Positions 63,853 through 64,000 of a stretch of DNA of 64,000 bases are shown one piece after another (within the stretch, counting starts at the first letter, position 1; every line of letters begins with the position of its first letter). The notes under the pieces are model-generated. The model was not told the DNA's origin, did not search any database, and worked only from the letters and a program-made list of their open reading frames with translations. A program made the position numbers and the translations under genes. This stretch comes from Tillus elongatus. Its lineage: Eukaryota > Arthropoda > Insecta > Coleoptera > Cleridae. The stretch spans positions 15,615,565 through 15,679,564 of the forward strand of contig OZ023266.1 in the NCBI GenBank assembly GCA_964006375.1, written 5' to 3'.

Positions 63853-64000
63853 AAAACTACCTTCAAAACATAAAGCACAAGAAAAATTGCTTGGGAGCAA
63901 CGCCCAAGAAAGTTACTGTACCTGGGCGAATATGCATGTTGTTCGGGGCAGGCAGGGTTTAAAGGAAGTATTGCTGCAAAATGTGAAAAAAGCATCTTTT

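Overview
The window is AT-rich nuclear DNA from an animal, most likely an arthropod and probably an insect. This rests on spliced exons of a host tetraspanin gene, Jockey-like non-LTR retrotransposons, DUF4817-type Tc1/mariner-like transposases, hAT, Penelope-like and Ty3-like remnants, tRNA-derived SINEs and 17 long (TA)n arrays. The species cannot be fixed from the sequence alone. Almost everything here is transposon-derived; host coding sequence is confined to about 0.8 kb. Layout: 1-6.3 kb holds (TA)n-seeded repeats, small TIR elements and one 5'-truncated retroelement 3' end. The only convincing host gene is on the + strand: an exon at 6597-6788 encodes the tetraspanin large extracellular loop (CCG, CC and GC motifs) and the start of TM4. 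About 9.1 kb later come two homologous, phase-0 terminal exons (15857-16012 and 16176-16607). Either can complete TM4, and each supplies a different cytoplasmic tail. The intron between them is packed with retroelements: a second RNase H-bearing 3' end with clean target-site duplications (TSDs), the longest Jockey-like copy (endonuclease plus reverse transcriptase), and an older RNase H element split by another Jockey-like copy that itself carries an internal inversion. From 17 to 31 kb there is a foldback flanked by (TA)n, a 2.8-kb TIR element with a decayed transposase, four exact 232-bp tandem repeats, a long degenerate AT-rich array with a 1-kb duplication, and a 3.2-kb TIR-bounded composite that contains a tRNA-Arg-like module. 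From 31 to 40 kb there is a decayed hAT element bracketed by ~100-bp direct repeats, a further long TIR repeat, and two head-to-tail Penelope-like remnants with a nested retroelement and a SINE next to them. From 40 to 50 kb there is quieter DNA, a head-to-head pair of Jockey-like copies, a hAT tail and Ty3 gag/protease fragment, and a different reverse-transcriptase element whose palm domain has been split by a (TA)n expansion. From 50 to 64 kb there are more TIR repeats, a second transposase, two more Jockey-like copies (one inside a large foldback), a tiny Penelope-derived palindrome with a 14-bp TSD and a hammerhead-like motif, an RT element with an (AAT)n tail, and one candidate first exon near 59.9 kb. 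I found no convincing new multi-gene system. The strongest leads are the paired TM4/tail exons, the TIR family that spans MITE-size to tRNA-bearing composites, the hammerhead-like foldbacks, and several well-preserved rearrangements (in-place inversion, microsatellite birth inside coding sequence, nested insertions with reconstructable empty sites).
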